From Pseudomonadota bacterium (GTDB lineage Bacteria > Pseudomonadota > Alphaproteobacteria > Rhizobiales > Xanthobacteraceae), in NCBI GenBank assembly GCA_963205465.1, contig CAUJKG010000081.1, forward strand, positions 1 through 13,829: DNA of 13,829 bases, in the 5' to 3' direction. The notes under the pieces were generated by a model. The model did not search any database, was not told the DNA's origin, and saw only the letters and a list, made by a program, of their open reading frames with translations. The stretch's first letter is position 1. Each line of letters begins with the position of its first letter. Positions 13,612 to 13,829 of the stretch are shown here, one piece after another. The position numbers were made by a program, and so were the translations under genes.

Positions 13612-13829
13612 ATGGATAGACGCGACTTTCTGAAAGGCACGGCCGCCGCATCGATTGCGGCTGCGCTGCCAACGTCGGCCTGGGCTTCAGGATACAATCC
13701 CGCACCCGGAAAATGGTCGACCTTCGACGTCGTCACCCGCGTGGAGATCGCGAAGCCCGGCAAGAACATGCAGGCCTGGGTGCCGCTTCCCTCGATCAAC
13801 AATCCGGAGTGGTTCCGGGTCTTGAAGAA
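13612..13829 (+). CDS. Tat-exported transglutaminase-like protein, N-terminal fragment
   Basis: Seventy-two codons are visible before the right edge. A Tat signal is evident: MDRRDFLKGTAAASIAAALP with RRDFLK, followed by TSAWAS, a likely cut site. The mature start FDVVTRVEIAKPGKNMQAWVPLPS resembles the N-terminal region that precedes the catalytic domain in bacterial transglutaminase-like (papain-fold) proteins. The catalytic Cys-His-Asp would lie outside the window, so enzyme activity cannot be judged. The ATG has GGAGG 8 bases upstream. It follows the thioredoxin gene by 27 bases; both are exported, by different routes. Confidence 0.7.
   Translation, partial: MDRRDFLKGTAAASIAAALPTSAWASGYNPAPGKWSTFDVVTRVEIAKPGKNMQAWVPLPSINNPEWFRVLK

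Noticed and set aside
1..13829. CRISPR array, insertion sequence or integrase-type mobile element near the tRNA gene
   Set aside because: No regularly spaced repeats, transposase or integrase motifs, and no direct repeat of the tRNA 3' end were seen in the window.

Overview
The window carries a membrane-bound, selenocysteine-containing formate dehydrogenase and almost all of the machinery needed to make it. A nearly unbroken run of minus-strand genes occupies about 210-12579. GC content is high, and Tat signals, GTG/TTG starts and dense stop/start overlaps are common. Together with the gene styles this suggests an alphaproteobacterium, probably of the Bradyrhizobium/Rhodopseudomonas-like Hyphomicrobiales. 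That placement is inferred from general appearance, not from a database comparison.

Layout in the direction of transcription on the minus strand. First comes an AT-rich control region (12580-12906). Then fdoG follows (12579-9508), one 1023-residue protein read through an in-frame TGA at 11983-11985 with a SECIS-like hairpin just downstream. After it come fdoH (iron-sulfur subunit), fdoI (cytochrome b subunit) and a 95-base gap with a strong hairpin. Next are fdhE (assembly), selA (Sec synthase), a Sel1-repeat protein and selB (Sec elongation factor). tRNA-Sec (selC) lies wholly inside the 3' end of the selB frame. Downstream are two small unrecognised proteins, a small lipoate-protein ligase, a DsrE-like protein and a GcvH-like lipoyl-carrier protein with an intact lipoyl lysine. 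Many of these genes overlap by four bases or fewer, or are separated by about 11 bases, as in a translationally coupled operon. The tail of selD (selenophosphate synthetase) enters from the left edge on the plus strand and converges on the last gene with only 7 bases between the stops.

On the plus strand at the right, divergent from fdoG, are a secreted TlpA-like thioredoxin and the start of a Tat-exported protein resembling the N-terminal part of transglutaminase-like proteins.

How it fits together: SelD makes selenophosphate, SelA converts Ser-tRNA-Sec to Sec-tRNA-Sec, and SelB delivers it at the fdoG UGA. FdhE helps mature the enzyme, and FdoGHI oxidises formate in the periplasm and feeds quinone. 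The part not explained by textbook knowledge is the five-gene tail: two unknown proteins, a lipoate ligase, a DsrE-like protein and a lipoyl carrier. It resembles in composition the lipoate/DsrE sulfur-carrier modules of the sHdr sulfur-oxidation pathway, but here it sits in a selenoprotein operon without hdr genes. A role in sulfur or selenium trafficking is an attractive but untested inference. The other unusual arrangement is the overlap of selC with selB.
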